Counted from the stretch's first letter, positions 42,281-53,637 are shown. The stretch: DNA of 64,000 nucleotides from Brachyhypopomus gauderio (GCF_052324685.1 NW_027507046.1:1-64000); one strand, 5' to 3'. Program-made: numbers and translations. Notes: generated from the sequence alone by a model not told the origin.

Positions 42281-42353
42281 CAACACAGATGGGACTTCAA
42301 CACACAATCTTCAGAGCCGAAGGCTGATGCCTTATCCATTAGGCCACTGGGCC
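42281..42353 (-). pseudogene. tRNA-Arg copy, unit 1, degenerate
   Basis: Anticodon region TTCGG is kept, but the 3' acceptor side, T arm and variable region carry several changes, including a mismatched discriminator end. Confidence 0.7.
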
Positions 42354-42523
42354 ACATTTGCTATGCGTAATGCACAGACTTTGAAGGTCTGCTCAACTAT
42401 AGACTAGTTTTCAAATATATGCTGAAGCCATGCTTCGTTGCCACATAACCATGCTGGCAAGAGCTCAGCACATAAGAGTGTGACGTTTGGAGAAAGAAAG
42501 GAACTCGCTACCGCACTTGTATG

Positions 42524-42594
42524 TGCGCAAGCCGGGAATTGAACCCAGTTTGTAAAAACGGGAATCTTGCATGATACCACTACACCACTGGCAC
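42524..42594 (-). pseudogene. tRNA-Gly copy, unit 1, degenerate
   Basis: Five or more changes from the array sequence in the acceptor, T stem and anticodon stem; the 5' half is intact. Confidence 0.75.
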
Positions 42595-42992
42595 CCTGCG
42601 CAGCTACACTTTAGAGGTCGCCAAAAAGTAAACAACAATCACAGTGCTTTTCCATGAGCAATTTACACATCTTTTCAAGCCAGATCACATTTTCAGCTAC
42701 TGTTTCATTTTTCCATGGACCTGTCCTAGATTTGCTCAATAACCACATGAGACAGTACATAATGCTTTTCATTCCTCTTCGCTTCTCAAACAAACATGCC
42801 ATGTAGAGGACAACAATGTTGTACTGTTCTGCACGGGCTGACGTCTAAGGTCCTTCTCTATGGCTCATTGTTGTATGCTTTCACACTCAGCTTGTTTGCA
42901 GACTTACCTTTACAAAGGGTCTAAAGAAAGAAGACAGAGGAAGTCTGCAGGCAAGCCAAAGAATGAGAATGTACTCTTTGGTCTCCAATGTA

Positions 42993-43065
42993 TGACCCAG
43001 ATGGGACTCGAACACACAATCCTCAGCTCCGAAGGCTGATGCCTTATCCATTAGGCCACTGGTCC
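42993..43065 (-). tRNA. tRNA-Arg(TCG), unit 2, variant
   Basis: Acceptor position 3 is A (mismatch with G70) and one T-stem base is changed; probably a weak or dead copy. Confidence 0.6.
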
Positions 43066-43233
43066 ACTTTTACTTTGCATAGTGCAGACTTTGAAGGTCT
43101 TCTCGACTATAGACTAGTTTTCAAATATATGCTGAAGACATGCTTCTTTTGCACATAACCATGTTGGCAAGAGCTCAGCGCATAAGAGCGTGACGTTCGG
43201 AGAAAGAAAAGAACTCACTACATTCCTTGTCTG

Positions 43234-43304
43234 TGCGCCAGCCGGGAATCGAACCTGGTTCACAAGAATGGGAATCTTGCATAATACCACTACACCACTG
43301 GCAC
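43234..43304 (-). tRNA. tRNA-Gly(CCC), unit 2, two changes
   Basis: One T-stem and one D-arm base differ from the standard copy; anticodon stem and loop (CAAGA-TTCCCAT-TCTTG) are intact. Confidence 0.75.
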
Positions 43305-43702
43305 CCTGCGCAGCTACACTTTAGAGGTCGCCAAAAAGTAAACACCAATCACAGTGCTTTTCCATGAGCAATTTACACATCTTTTCAAGCCAGATCACAT
43401 TTTCAGCTACTGTTTCATTTTTCCATGGACCTGTCCTTGATTTGCTCAATAACCACATGAGACAGTACATCATGCTTTTCATTCCTCATCGCTTCTCAGA
43501 TAAACATGCCATGTAGAGGACAACAATGTTGTACTGTTCTGCATGGGTTGACGTCTAAGGTTCTTCTCTATGGCTCATTGTTGTATGCTTTCACACTTAG
43601 CTTGTTTGCAGACTTAGCTTTACAAAGGGTCTAAAGAAAGAAGACAGAGGAAGTCTGCAGGCAAGCCAAAGAATGAGAATGTACTCTTAAGTCTCCAATG
43701 TA

Positions 43703-43775
43703 TGACCCAGATGGGACTCGAACCCACAATCCTCAGCTCCGAAGGCTGATGCCTTATTCATTAGGCCACTGGGCC
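43703..43775 (-). tRNA. tRNA-Arg(TCG), unit 3, variant
   Basis: One D-loop G of the conserved GG pair is A; acceptor and T stem are standard. Confidence 0.75.
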
Positions 43776-43943
43776 ACTTTTGCTTTGCATAGTGCAGACT
43801 TTGAAGGTCTTCTCGACTATAGACTAGTTTTCAAATATATGCTGAAGCCATGCTTCTTTGCCACATAACCATGTTGGCAAGAGCTCAGCGCATAAGAGCG
43901 TGACGTTCGGAGAAAGAAAAGAACTCACTACACTCCTTGTCTG

Positions 43944-44014
43944 TGCGCCAGCCGGGAATCGAACCCGGTTCACAAGAATGGGAATCTTGCATGATACCAC
44001 TACACCACTGGCAC
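43944..44014 (-). tRNA. tRNA-Gly(CCC), unit 3 (reference copy)
   Basis: 71 nt, 5' GTGCCAG pairing with 3' CTGGCGC, discriminator A. The anticodon stem CAAGA/TCTTG closes a loop TTCCCAT (anticodon CCC, reads GGG). T arm is CCGGG-TTCGATT-CCCGG. It differs from typical vertebrate tRNA-Gly-CCC mainly in the acceptor stem. An AAAA on the plus strand (TTTT in the transcript) about 25 nt past the 3' end is a Pol III terminator. Confidence 0.96.
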
Positions 44015-44409
44015 CCTGCGCAGCTACACTTTAGAGGTCGCCAAAAAGTAAACACCAATCACAGTGCTTTTCCATGAGCAATTTACACATCTTTTCAAGC
44101 CAGATCACATTTTCAGCTACCGTTTCATTTTTCCATGGACCTGTCCTTGATTTGCTCAATAACCACATGAGACAGTACACGCTTTTCATTCCTCTTCGCT
44201 TCTCAGACAAACATGCCATGTAGAGGACAACAATGTTGTACTGTTCTGCATGGGTTGACGTCTAAGGTTCTTCTCTATGGCTCATTGTTGTATGCTTTCA
44301 CAGTCAGCTTGTTTGCAGACTTACCTTTACAATGGGTCTAAAGAAAGAAGACAGAGGAAGTCTGCAGGCAAGCCAAAGAAGGAGAATGTACTCTTTAGTC
44401 TCCAATGTA

Positions 44410-44483
44410 TGATCCCGGTTGGGACTCGAACCCACAATCCTCAGCTCCGAAGGCTGATGCCTTATCCATTAGGCCACTGGTCC
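44410..44483 (-). pseudogene. tRNA-Arg copy, unit 4, with insertion
   Basis: 74 nt: an extra base and substitutions at the 3' acceptor/T-stem junction destroy pairing, and position 3 is A. Likely dead. Confidence 0.75.
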
Positions 44484-44651
44484 ACTTTTACTTTGCATAG
44501 TGCAGACTTTGAAGGTCTTCTCGACTATAGACTAGTTTTCAAATATATGCTGAAGACATGCTTCTTTTGCACATAACCATGTTGGCAAGAGCTCAGCGCA
44601 TAAGAGCGTGACTTTCGGAGAAAGAAAAGAACTCACTACATTCCTTGTCTG

Positions 44652-44722
44652 TGCGCCAGCCGGGAATCGAACCCGGTTCACAAGAATGGGAATTTTGCAT
44701 GATACCACTACACCACTGGCAC
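44652..44722 (-). tRNA. tRNA-Gly(CCC), unit 4, anticodon-stem mismatch
   Basis: Position 30 is A instead of G, giving an A-C mismatch in the anticodon stem; otherwise standard. Confidence 0.8.
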
Positions 44723-45120
44723 CCTGCGCAGCTACACTTTAGAGGTCGCCAAAAAGTAAACACCAATCACAGTGCTTTTCCATGAGCAATTTACACATCT
44801 TTTCAAGCCAGATCACATTTTCAGCTACTGTTTCATTTTTCCATGGACCTGTCCTTGATTTGCTCAATAACCACGTGAGACAGTACATCATGCTTTTCAT
44901 TCCTCTTCGCTTCTCAGACAAACATGCCATGTAGAGGACAACAATGTTGTACTGTTCTGCATGGGTTGACGTCTAAGGTTCTTCTCTATGGCTCATTGTT
45001 GTATGCTTTCACAGTCAGCTTGTTTGCAGACTTACCTTTACAATGGGTCTAAAGAAAGAAGACAGAGGAAGTCTGCAGGCAAGCCAAAGAATGAGAATGT
45101 ACTCTTTAGTCTCCAATGTA

Positions 45121-45193
45121 TGACACAGATGGGACTCGAACCCACAATCCTCAGCTCCGAAGGCTGATGCCTTATCCATTAGGCCACTGGTCC
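45121..45193 (-). tRNA. tRNA-Arg(TCG), unit 5, two acceptor mismatches
   Basis: Changes at acceptor positions 3 and 69 each break a pair and do not compensate one another; function doubtful. Confidence 0.6.
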
Positions 45194-45362
45194 ACTTTTA
45201 CTTTGCATTAGTGCAGACTTTGAAGGTCTTCTCGACTATAGACTAGTTTTCAAATATATGCTGAAGACATGCTTCTTTTGCACATAACCATGTTGGCAAG
45301 AGCTCAGCGCATAAGAGCGTGACGTTCGGAGAAAGAAAAGAACTCACTACATTCCTTGTCTG

Positions 45363-45433
45363 TGCGCCAGCCGGGAATCGAACCCGGTTCACAAGAATGG
45401 GAATCTTGCATGATACCACTACACCACTGGCAC
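45363..45433 (-). tRNA. tRNA-Gly(CCC), unit 5
   Basis: Identical to the reference copy at 43944. Confidence 0.95.
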
Positions 45434-45831
45434 CCTGCGCAGCTACACTTTAGAGGTCGCCAAAAAGTAAACACCAATCACAGTGCTTTTCCATGAGCAA
45501 TTTACACATCTTTTCAAGCCAGATCACATTTTCAGCTACTGTTTCATTTTTCCATGGACCTGTCCTTGATTTGCTCAATAACCACGTGAGACAGTACATC
45601 ATGCTTTTCATTCCTCTTCGCTTCTCAGACAAGCATGCCATGTAGAGGTCAACATTGTTGTACTGTTCTGCATGGGTTGACGTCTAAGGTTCTTCTCTAT
45701 GGCTCATTGTTGTATGCTTTCACACTCAGCTTGTTTGCAGACTTAGCTTTACAAAGGGTCTAAAGAAAGAAGACAGAGGAAGTCTGCAGGCAAGCCAAAG
45801 AATGAGAATGTACTCTTTAGTCTCCAATGTA

Positions 45832-45904
45832 TGACCCAGATGGGACTCGAACCCACAATCCTCAGCTCCGAAGGCTGATGCCTTATCCATTAGGCCACTG
45901 GGCC
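45832..45904 (-). tRNA. tRNA-Arg(TCG), unit 6 (reference copy)
   Basis: 73 nt, 5' GGCCCAG pairing with 3' CTGGGTC (one G-U), discriminator A. The anticodon stem TCAGC/GCTGA closes loop CTTCGGA: anticodon TCG, which reads CGA. The body (TGGCCTAATGGATAAGGCA) is the normal vertebrate tRNA-Arg D arm, and the variable and T arms resemble tRNA-Arg-CCT. No run of four or more T occurs in the transcript until about 366 nt downstream. Confidence 0.95.
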
Positions 45905-46072
45905 ACTTTTGCTTTGCATAGTGCAGACTTTGAAGGTCTTCTCGACTATAGACTAGTTTTCAAATATATGCTGAAGCCATGCTTCTTTGCCACATAACCA
46001 TGTTGGCAAGAGCTCAGCGCATAAGAGCGTGACGTTCGGAGAAAGAAAAGAACTCTCTACATTCCATGTCTG

Positions 46073-46143
46073 TGCGCCAGCCGGGAATCGAACCCGGTTC
46101 ACAAGAATGGGAATCTTGCATGATACCACTACACCACTGGCAC
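46073..46143 (-). tRNA. tRNA-Gly(CCC), unit 6
   Basis: Identical to the reference Gly copy; first unit of the homogenised interior. Confidence 0.95.
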
Positions 46144-46541
46144 CCTGCGCAGCTGCACTTTAGAGGTCGCCAAAAAGTAAACACCAATCACAGTGCTTTT
46201 CCATGAGCAATTTACACATCTTTTCAAGCCAGATCACATTTTCAGCTACTGTTTCATTTTTCCATGGACCTGTCCTTGACTTGCTCAATAACCACGTGAG
46301 ACAGTACATCATGCTTTTCATTCCTCTTCGCTTCTCAGACAAACATGCCATGTAGAGGACAACAATGTTGTACTGTTCTGCATGGGTTGACGTCTAAGGT
46401 TCTTCTCTATGGCTCATTGTTGTATGCTTTCACAGTCAGCTTGTTTGCAGACTTACCTTTACAAAGGGTCTAAAGAAAGAAGACAGAGGAAGTCTGCAGG
46501 CAAGCCAAAGAATGAGAATGTACTCTTTAGTCTCCAATGTA

Positions 46542-46614
46542 TGACCCAGATGGGACTCGAACCCACAATCCTCAGCTCCGAAGGCTGATGCCTTATCCAT
46601 TAGGCCACTGGGCC
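46542..46614 (-). tRNA. tRNA-Arg(TCG), unit 7
   Basis: Identical to the reference Arg copy at 45832. Confidence 0.95.
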
Positions 46615-46782
46615 ACTTTTGCTTTGCATAGTGCAGACTTTGAAGGTCTTCTCGACTATAGACTAGTTTTCAAATATATGCTGAAGCCATGCTTCTTTTG
46701 CACATAACCATGTTGGCAAGAGCTCAGCGCATAAGAGCGTGACGTTCGGAGAAAGAAAAGAACTCTCTACATTCCTTGTCTG

Positions 46783-46853
46783 TGCGCCAGCCGGGAATCG
46801 AACCCGGTTCACAAGAATGGGAATCTTGCATGATACCACTACACCACTGGCAC
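46783..46853 (-). tRNA. tRNA-Gly(CCC), unit 7
   Basis: Reference sequence. Confidence 0.95.
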
Positions 46854-47249
46854 CCTGCGCAGCTAAACTTTAGAGGTCGCCAAAAAGTAAACACCAATCA
46901 CAGTGCTTTTCCATGAGCAATTTACACATCTTTTCAAGCCAGATCACATTTTCAGCTACTGTTTCATTTTTCCATGGACCTGTCCTTGATTTGCTCAATA
47001 ACCACGTGAGACAGTACATCATGCTTTTCATTCCTCTTCGCTTCTCAGACAAACATGCCATGTAGAGGTCAACAATGTTGTACTGTTCTGCATGGGTTGA
47101 CGTCTAAGGTTCTTCTCTATGGCTCATTGTTGTATGCTTTCACACTCAGCTTGTTTGCAGACTTAGCTTTACAAAGGGTCTAAAGAAAGAAGACAGAGGA
47201 AGTCTGCTGGAAAGCCAAAGAATGAGAATGTACTTTAGTCTCCAATGTA

Positions 47250-47322
47250 TGACCCAGATGGGACTCGAACCCACAATCCTCAGCTCCGAAGGCTGATGCC
47301 TTATCCATTAGGCCACTGGGCC
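47250..47322 (-). tRNA. tRNA-Arg(TCG), unit 8
   Basis: Reference sequence; the 3' flank has the 2-bp deletion (TACTTTAG). Confidence 0.94.
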
Positions 47323-47490
47323 ACTTTTGCTTTGCATAGTGCAGACTTTGAAGGTCTTCTCGACTATAGACTAGTTTTCAAATATATGCTGAAGCCATGC
47401 TTCTTTGCCACATAACCATGTTGGCAAGAGCTCAGCGCATAAGAGCGTGACGTTCGGAGAAAGAAAAGAACTCTCTACATTCCATGTCTG

Positions 47491-47561
47491 TGCGCCAGCC
47501 GGGAATCGAACCCGGTTCACAAGAATGGGAATCTTGCATGATACCACTACACCACTGGCAC
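47491..47561 (-). tRNA. tRNA-Gly(CCC), unit 8
   Basis: Reference sequence. Confidence 0.95.
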
Positions 47562-47959
47562 CCTGCGCAGCTGCACTTTAGAGGTCGCCAAAAAGTAAAC
47601 ACCAATCACAGTGCTTTTCCATGAGCAATTTACACATCTTTTCAAGCCAGATCACATTTTCAGCTACTGTTTCATTTTTTCATGGACCTGTCCTTGACTT
47701 GCTCAATAACCACGTGAGACAGTACATCATGCTTTTCATTCCTCTTCGCTTCTCAGACAAACATGCCATGTAGAGGACAACAATGTTGTACTGTTCTGCA
47801 TGGGTTGACGTCTAAGGTTCTTCTCTATGGCTCATTGTTGTATGCTTTCACAGTCAGCTTGTTTGCAGACTTACCTTTACAAAGGGTCTAAAGAAAGAAG
47901 ACAGAGGAAGTCTGCAGGCAAGCCAAAGAATGAGAATGTACTCTTTAGTCTCCAATGTA

Positions 47960-48032
47960 TGACCCAGATGGGACTCGAACCCACAATCCTCAGCTCCGAA
48001 GGCTGATGCCTTATCCATTAGGCCACTGGGCC
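47960..48032 (-). tRNA. tRNA-Arg(TCG), unit 9
   Basis: Reference sequence. Confidence 0.95.
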
Positions 48033-48200
48033 ACTTTTGCTTTGCATAGTGCAGACTTTGAAGGTCTTCTCGACTATAGACTAGTTTTCAAATATATGCT
48101 GAAGTCATGCTTCTTTTGCACATAACCATGTTGGCAAGAGCTCAGCGCATAAGAGCGTGACGTTCGGAGAAAGAAAAGAACTCTCTACATTCCTTGTCTG

Positions 48201-48271
48201 TGCGCCAGCCGGGAATCGAACCCGGTTCACAAGAATGGGAATCTTGCATGATACCACTACACCACTGGCAC
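48201..48271 (-). tRNA. tRNA-Gly(CCC), unit 9
   Basis: Reference sequence. Confidence 0.95.
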
Positions 48272-48667
48272 CCTGCGCAGCTAAACTTTAGAGGTCGCCA
48301 AAAAGTAAGCACCAATCACAGTGCTTTTCCATGAGCAATTTACACATCTTTTCAAGCCAGATCACATTTTCAGCTACTGTTTCATTTTTCCATGGACCTG
48401 TCCTTGATTTGCTCAATAACCACGTGAGACAGTACATCATGCTTTTCATTCCTCTTCGCTTCTCAGACAAACATGCCATGTAGAGGTCAACAATGTTGTA
48501 CTGTTCTGCATGGGTTGACGTCTAAGGTTCTTCTCTATGGCTCATTGTTGTATGCTTTCACACTCAGCTTGTTTGCAGACTTAGCTTTACAAAGGGTCTA
48601 AAGAAAGAAGACAGAGGAAGTCTGCTGGAAAGCCAAAGAATGAGAATGTACTTTAGTCTCCAATGTA

Positions 48668-48740
48668 TGACCCAGATGGGACTCGAACCCACAATCCTCA
48701 GCTCCGAAGGCTGATGCCTTATCCATTAGGCCACTGGGCT
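48668..48740 (-). tRNA. tRNA-Arg(TCG), unit 10, G1 to A
   Basis: First base is A, giving A-C at the end of the acceptor stem. Same variant recurs in units 18, 25 and 29. Confidence 0.8.
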
Positions 48741-48908
48741 ACTTTTGCTTTGCATAGTGCAGACTTTGAAGGGCTTCTCGACTATAGACTAGTTTTCAAA
48801 TATATGCTGAAGCCATGCTTCTTTGCCACATAACCATGTTGGCAAGAGCTCAGCGCATAAGAGCGTGACGTTCGGAGAAAGAAAAGTACTCTCTACATTC
48901 CTTGTCTG

Positions 48909-48979
48909 TGCGCCAGCCGGGAATCGAACCCGGTTCACAAGAATGGGAATCTTGCATGATACCACTACACCACTGGCAC
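48909..48979 (-). tRNA. tRNA-Gly(CCC), unit 10
   Basis: Reference sequence. Confidence 0.95.
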
Positions 48980-49377
48980 CCTGCGCAGCTAAACTTTAGA
49001 GGTCGCCAAAAAGTAAACACCAATCACAGTGCTTTTCCATGAGCAATTTACACATCTTTTCAAGCCAGATCACATTTTCAGCTACTGTTTCATTTTTCCA
49101 TGGACCTGTCCTTGATTTGCTCAATAACCACGTGAGACAGTACATCATGCTTTTCATTCCTCTTCGCTTCTCAGACAAGCATGCCATGTAGAGGTCAACA
49201 ATGTTGTACTGTTCTGCATGGGTTGACGTCTAAGGTTCTTCTCTATGGCTCATTGTTGTATGCTTTCACACTCAGCTTGTTTGCAGACTTAGCTTTACAA
49301 AGGGTCTAAAGAAAGAAGACAGAGGAAGTCTGCAGGCAAGCCAAAGAATGAGAATGTACTCTTTAGTCTCCAATGTA

Positions 49378-49450
49378 TGACCCAGATGGGACTCGAACCC
49401 ACAATCCTCAGCTCCGAAGGCTGATGCCTTATCCATTAGGCCACTGGGCC
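49378..49450 (-). tRNA. tRNA-Arg(TCG), unit 11
   Basis: Reference sequence. Confidence 0.95.
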
Positions 49451-49618
49451 ACTTTTGCTTTGCATAGTGCAGACTTTGAAGGTCTTCTCGACTATAGACT
49501 AGTTTTCAAATATATGCTGAAGCCATGCTTCTTTGCCACATAACCATGTTGGCAAGAGCTCAGCGCATAAGAGCGTGACGTTCGGAGAAAGAAAAGAACT
49601 CTCTACATTCCTTGTCTG

Positions 49619-49689
49619 TGCGCCAGCCGGGAATCGAACCCGGTTCACAAGAATGGGAATCTTGCATGATACCACTACACCACTGGCAC
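49619..49689 (-). tRNA. tRNA-Gly(CCC), unit 11
   Basis: Reference sequence. Confidence 0.95.
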
Positions 49690-50087
49690 CCTGCGCAGCT
49701 ACTCTTTAGAGGTCGCCAAAAAGTAAACACCAATCACAGTGCTTTTCCATGAGCAATTTACACATCTTTTCAAGCCAGATCACATTTTCAGCTACTGTTT
49801 CATTTTTCCATGGACCTGTCCTTGATTTGCTCAATAACCACGTGAGACAGTACATCATGCTTTTCATTCCTCTTCGCTTCTCAGACAAGCATGCCATGTA
49901 GAGGTCAACAATGTTGTACTGTTCTGCATGGGTTGACGTCTAAGGTTCTTCTCTATGGCTCATTGTTGTATGCTTTCACACTCAGCTTGTTTGCAGACTT
50001 AGCTTTACAAAGGGTCTAAAGAAAGAAGACAGAGGAAGTCTGCAGGCAAGCCAAAGAATGAGAATGTACTCTTTAGTCTCCAATGTA

Positions 50088-50160
50088 TGACCCAGATGGG
50101 ACTCGAACCCACAATACTCAGCTCCGAAGGCTGATGCCTTATCCATTAGGCCACTGGGCC
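50088..50160 (-). tRNA. tRNA-Arg(TCG), unit 12, variable-loop G to T
   Basis: One base of the variable loop differs (AATACTC on the plus strand). Shared with units 16, 20, 23, 27 and 30. Confidence 0.88.
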
Positions 50161-50328
50161 ACTTTTGCTTTGCATAGTGCAGACTTTGAAGGTCTTCTCG
50201 ACTATAGACTAGTTTTCAAATATATGCTGAAGCCATGCTTCTTTGCCACATAACCATGTTGGCAAGAGCTCAGCGCATAAGAGCGTGACATTCGGAGAAA
50301 GAAAAGAACTCTCTACATTCCTTGTCTG

Positions 50329-50399
50329 TGCGCCAGCCGGGAATCGAACCCGGTTCACAAGAATGGGAATCTTGCATGATACCACTACACCACTGGCAC
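50329..50399 (-). tRNA. tRNA-Gly(CCC), unit 12
   Basis: Reference sequence. Confidence 0.95.
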
Positions 50400-50797
50400 C
50401 CTGCGCAGCTACACTTTAGAGGTCGCCAAAAAGTAAACACCAATCACAGTGCTTTTCCATGAGCAATTTACACATCTTTTCAAGCCAGATCACATTTTCA
50501 GCTACTGTTTCATTTTTCCATGGACCTGTCCTTGACTTGCTCAATAACCACGTGAGACAGTACATCATGCTTTTCATTCCTCTTCGCTTCTCAGACAAAC
50601 ATGCCATGTAGAGGACAACAATGTTGTACTGTTCTGCATGGGTTGACGTCTAAGGTTCTTCTCTATGGCTCATTGTTGTATGCTTTCACACTCAGCTTGT
50701 TTGCAGACTTACCTTTACAAAGGGTCTAAAGAAAGAAGACAGAGGAAGTCTGCAGGCAAGCCAAAGAATGAGAATGTACTCTTTAGTCTCCAATGTA

Positions 50798-50870
50798 TGA
50801 CCCAGATGGGACTCGAACCCACAATCCTCAGCTCCGAAGGCTGATGCCTTATCCATTATGCCACTGGGCC
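50798..50870 (-). tRNA. tRNA-Arg(TCG), unit 13, D-stem C12 to A
   Basis: Breaks the 12-23 pair of the D stem and alters box A. Shared with units 17 and 24. Confidence 0.75.
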
Positions 50871-51038
50871 ACTTTTGCTTTGCATAGTGCAGACTTTGAA
50901 GGTCTTCTCGACTATAGACTAGTTTTCAAATATATGCTGAAGCCATGCTTCTTTGCCACATAACCATGTTGGCAAGAGCTCAGCGCATAAGAGCGTGACG
51001 TTCGGAGAAAGAAAAGAACTCTCTACATTCCATGTCTG

Positions 51039-51109
51039 TGCGCCAGCCGGGAATCGAACCCGGTTCACAAGAATGGGAATCTTGCATGATACCACTACAC
51101 CACTGGCAC
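51039..51109 (-). tRNA. tRNA-Gly(CCC), unit 13
   Basis: Reference sequence. Confidence 0.95.
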
Positions 51110-51507
51110 CCTGCGCAGCTGCACTTTAGAGGTCGCCAAAAAGTAAACACCAATCACAGTGCTTTTCCATGAGCAATTTACACATCTTTTCAAGCCAGAT
51201 CACATTTTCAGCTACTGTTTCATTTTTCCATGGACCTGTCCTTGACTTGCTCAATAACCACGTGAGACAGTACATCATGCTTTTCATTCCTCTTCGCTTC
51301 TCAGACAAGCATGCCATGTAGAGGTCAACAATGTTGTACTGTTCTGCATGGGTTGACGTCTAAGGTTCTTCTCTATGGCTCATTGTTGTATGCTTTCACA
51401 CTCAGCTTGTTTGCAGACTTAGCTTTACAAAGGGTCTAAAGAAAGAAGACAGAGGAAGTCTGCAGGCAAGCCAAAGAATGAGAATGTACTCTTTAGTCTC
51501 CAATGTA

Positions 51508-51580
51508 TGACCCAGATGGGACTCGAACCCACAATCCTCAGCTCCTAAGGCTGATGCCTTATCCATTAGGCCACTGGGCC
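51508..51580 (-). tRNA. tRNA-Arg body with UAG anticodon, unit 14
   Basis: The plus-strand base at 51546 is T instead of G, so position 35 is A and the anticodon is TAG (would read CUA, Leu). All else is the reference Arg sequence. C35 is a major identity base for arginyl-tRNA synthetase, and the molecule lacks the long variable arm of tRNA-Leu. Confidence 0.9.
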
Positions 51581-51748
51581 ACTTTTGCTTTGCATAGTGC
51601 AGACTTTGAAGGTCTTCTCGACTATAGACTAGTTTTCAAATATATGCTGAAGCCATGCTTCTTTGCCACATAACCATGTTGGCAAGAGCTCAGCGCATAA
51701 GAGCGTGACGTTCGGAGAAAGAAAAGAACTCTCTACATTCCTTGTCTG

Positions 51749-51819
51749 TGCGCCAGCCGGGAATCGAACCCGGTTCACAAGAATGGGAATCTTGCATGAT
51801 ACCACTACACCACTGGCAC
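51749..51819 (-). tRNA. tRNA-Gly(CCC), unit 14
   Basis: Reference sequence. Confidence 0.95.
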
Positions 51820-52217
51820 CCTGCGCAGCTACTCTTTAGAGGTCGCCAAAAAGTAAACACCAATCACAGTGCTTTTCCATGAGCAATTTACACATCTTTT
51901 CAAGCCAGATCACATTTTCAGCTACTGTTTCATTTTTCCATGGACCTGTCCTTGATTTGCTCAATAACCACGTGAGACAGTACATCATGCTTTTCATTCC
52001 TCTTCGCTTCTCAGACAAGCATGCCATGTAGAGGTCAACAATGTTGTACTGTTCTGCATGGGTTGACGTCTAAGGTTCTTCTCTATGGCTCATTGTTGTA
52101 TGCTTTCACACTCAGCTTGTTTGCAGACTTAGCTTTACAAAGGGTCTAAAGAAAGAAGACAGAGGAAGTCTGCAGGCAAGCCAAAGAATGAGAATGTACT
52201 CTTTAGTCTCCAATGTA

Positions 52218-52290
52218 TGACCCAGATGGGACTCGAACCCACAATCCTCAGCTCCGAAGGCTGATGCCTTATCCATTAGGCCACTGGGCC
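52218..52290 (-). tRNA. tRNA-Arg(TCG), unit 15
   Basis: Reference sequence. Confidence 0.95.
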
Positions 52291-52458
52291 ACTTTTGCTT
52301 TGCATAGTGCAGACTTTGAAGGTCTTCTCGACTATAGACTAGTTTTCAAATATATGCTGAAGCCATGCTTCTTTGCCACATAACCATGTTGGCAAGAGCT
52401 CAGCGCATAAGAGCGTGACGTTCGGAGAAAGAAAAGAACTCTCTACATTCCTTGTCTG

Positions 52459-52529
52459 TGCGCCAGCCGGGAATCGAACCCGGTTCACAAGAATGGGAAT
52501 CTTGCATGATACCACTACACCACTGGCAC
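52459..52529 (-). tRNA. tRNA-Gly(CCC), unit 15
   Basis: Reference sequence. Confidence 0.95.
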
Positions 52530-52927
52530 CCTGCGCAGCTACTCTTTAGAGGTCGCCAAAAAGTAAACACCAATCACAGTGCTTTTCCATGAGCAATTTA
52601 CACATCTTTTCAAGCCAGATCACATTTTCAGCTACTGTTTCATTTTTCCATGGACCTGTCCTTGATTTGCTCAATAACCACGTGAGACAGTACATCATGC
52701 TTTTCATTCCTCTTCGCTTCTCAGACAAGCATGCCATGTAGAGGTCAACAATGTTGTACTGTTCTGCATGGGTTGACGTCTAAGGTTCTTCTCTATGGCT
52801 CATTGTTGTATGCTTTCACACTCAGCTTGTTTGCAGACTTAGCTTTACAAAGGGTCTAAAGAAAGAAGACAGAGGAAGTCTGCAGGCAAGCCAAAGAATG
52901 AGAATGTACTCTTTAGTCTCCAATGTA

Positions 52928-53000
52928 TGACCCAGATGGGACTCGAACCCACAATACTCAGCTCCGAAGGCTGATGCCTTATCCATTAGGCCACTGGGCC
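52928..53000 (-). tRNA. tRNA-Arg(TCG), unit 16, variable-loop variant
   Basis: Same variable-loop change as unit 12. Confidence 0.88.
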
Positions 53001-53168
53001 ACTTTTGCTTTGCATAGTGCAGACTTTGAAGGTCTTCTCGACTATAGACTAGTTTTCAAATATATGCTGAAGCCATGCTTCTTTGCCACATAACCATGTT
53101 GGCAAGAGCTCAGCGCATAAGAGCGTGACATTCGGAGAAAGAAAAGAACTCTCTACATTCCTTGTCTG

Positions 53169-53239
53169 TGCGCCAGCCGGGAATCGAACCCGGTTCACAA
53201 GAATGGGAATCTTGCATGATACCACTACACCACTGGCAC
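53169..53239 (-). tRNA. tRNA-Gly(CCC), unit 16
   Basis: Reference sequence; the 5' flank has CCTACGCAGC, a marker shared only with unit 23. Confidence 0.95.
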
Positions 53240-53637
53240 CCTACGCAGCTACACTTTAGAGGTCGCCAAAAAGTAAACACCAATCACAGTGCTTTTCCAT
53301 GAGCAATTTACACATCTTTTCAAGCCAGATCACATTTTCAGCTACTGTTTCATTTTTCCATGGACCTGTCCTTGACTTGCTCAATAACCACGTGAGACAG
53401 TACATCATGCTTTTCATTCCTCTTCGCTTCTCAGACAAACATGCCATGTAGAGGACAACAATGTTGTACTGTTCTGCATGGGTTGACGTCTAAGGTTCTT
53501 CTCTATGGCTCATTGTTGTATGCTTTCACACTCAGCTTGTTTGCAGACTTACCTTTACAAAGGGTCTAAAGAAAGAAGACAGAGGAAGTCTGCAGGCAAG
53601 CCAAAGAATGAGAATGTACTCTTTAGTCTCCAATGTA

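Noticed and set aside
46160-46351. A 63-codon minus-strand open frame (MACLSEKRRGMKSMMYCL...) repeated in nearly every array unit
   Set aside because: Its sameness is explained by homogenisation of the array. It is broken in units 2, 8, 30 and 31 and resembles no known protein. It ends 17 bp before tRNA-Gly with no sign of translation.
51508-51580. UAG-anticodon tRNA as a stop-codon suppressor
   Set aside because: An amber suppressor needs anticodon CUA. UAG pairs with CUA (Leu), so this is not a suppressor.
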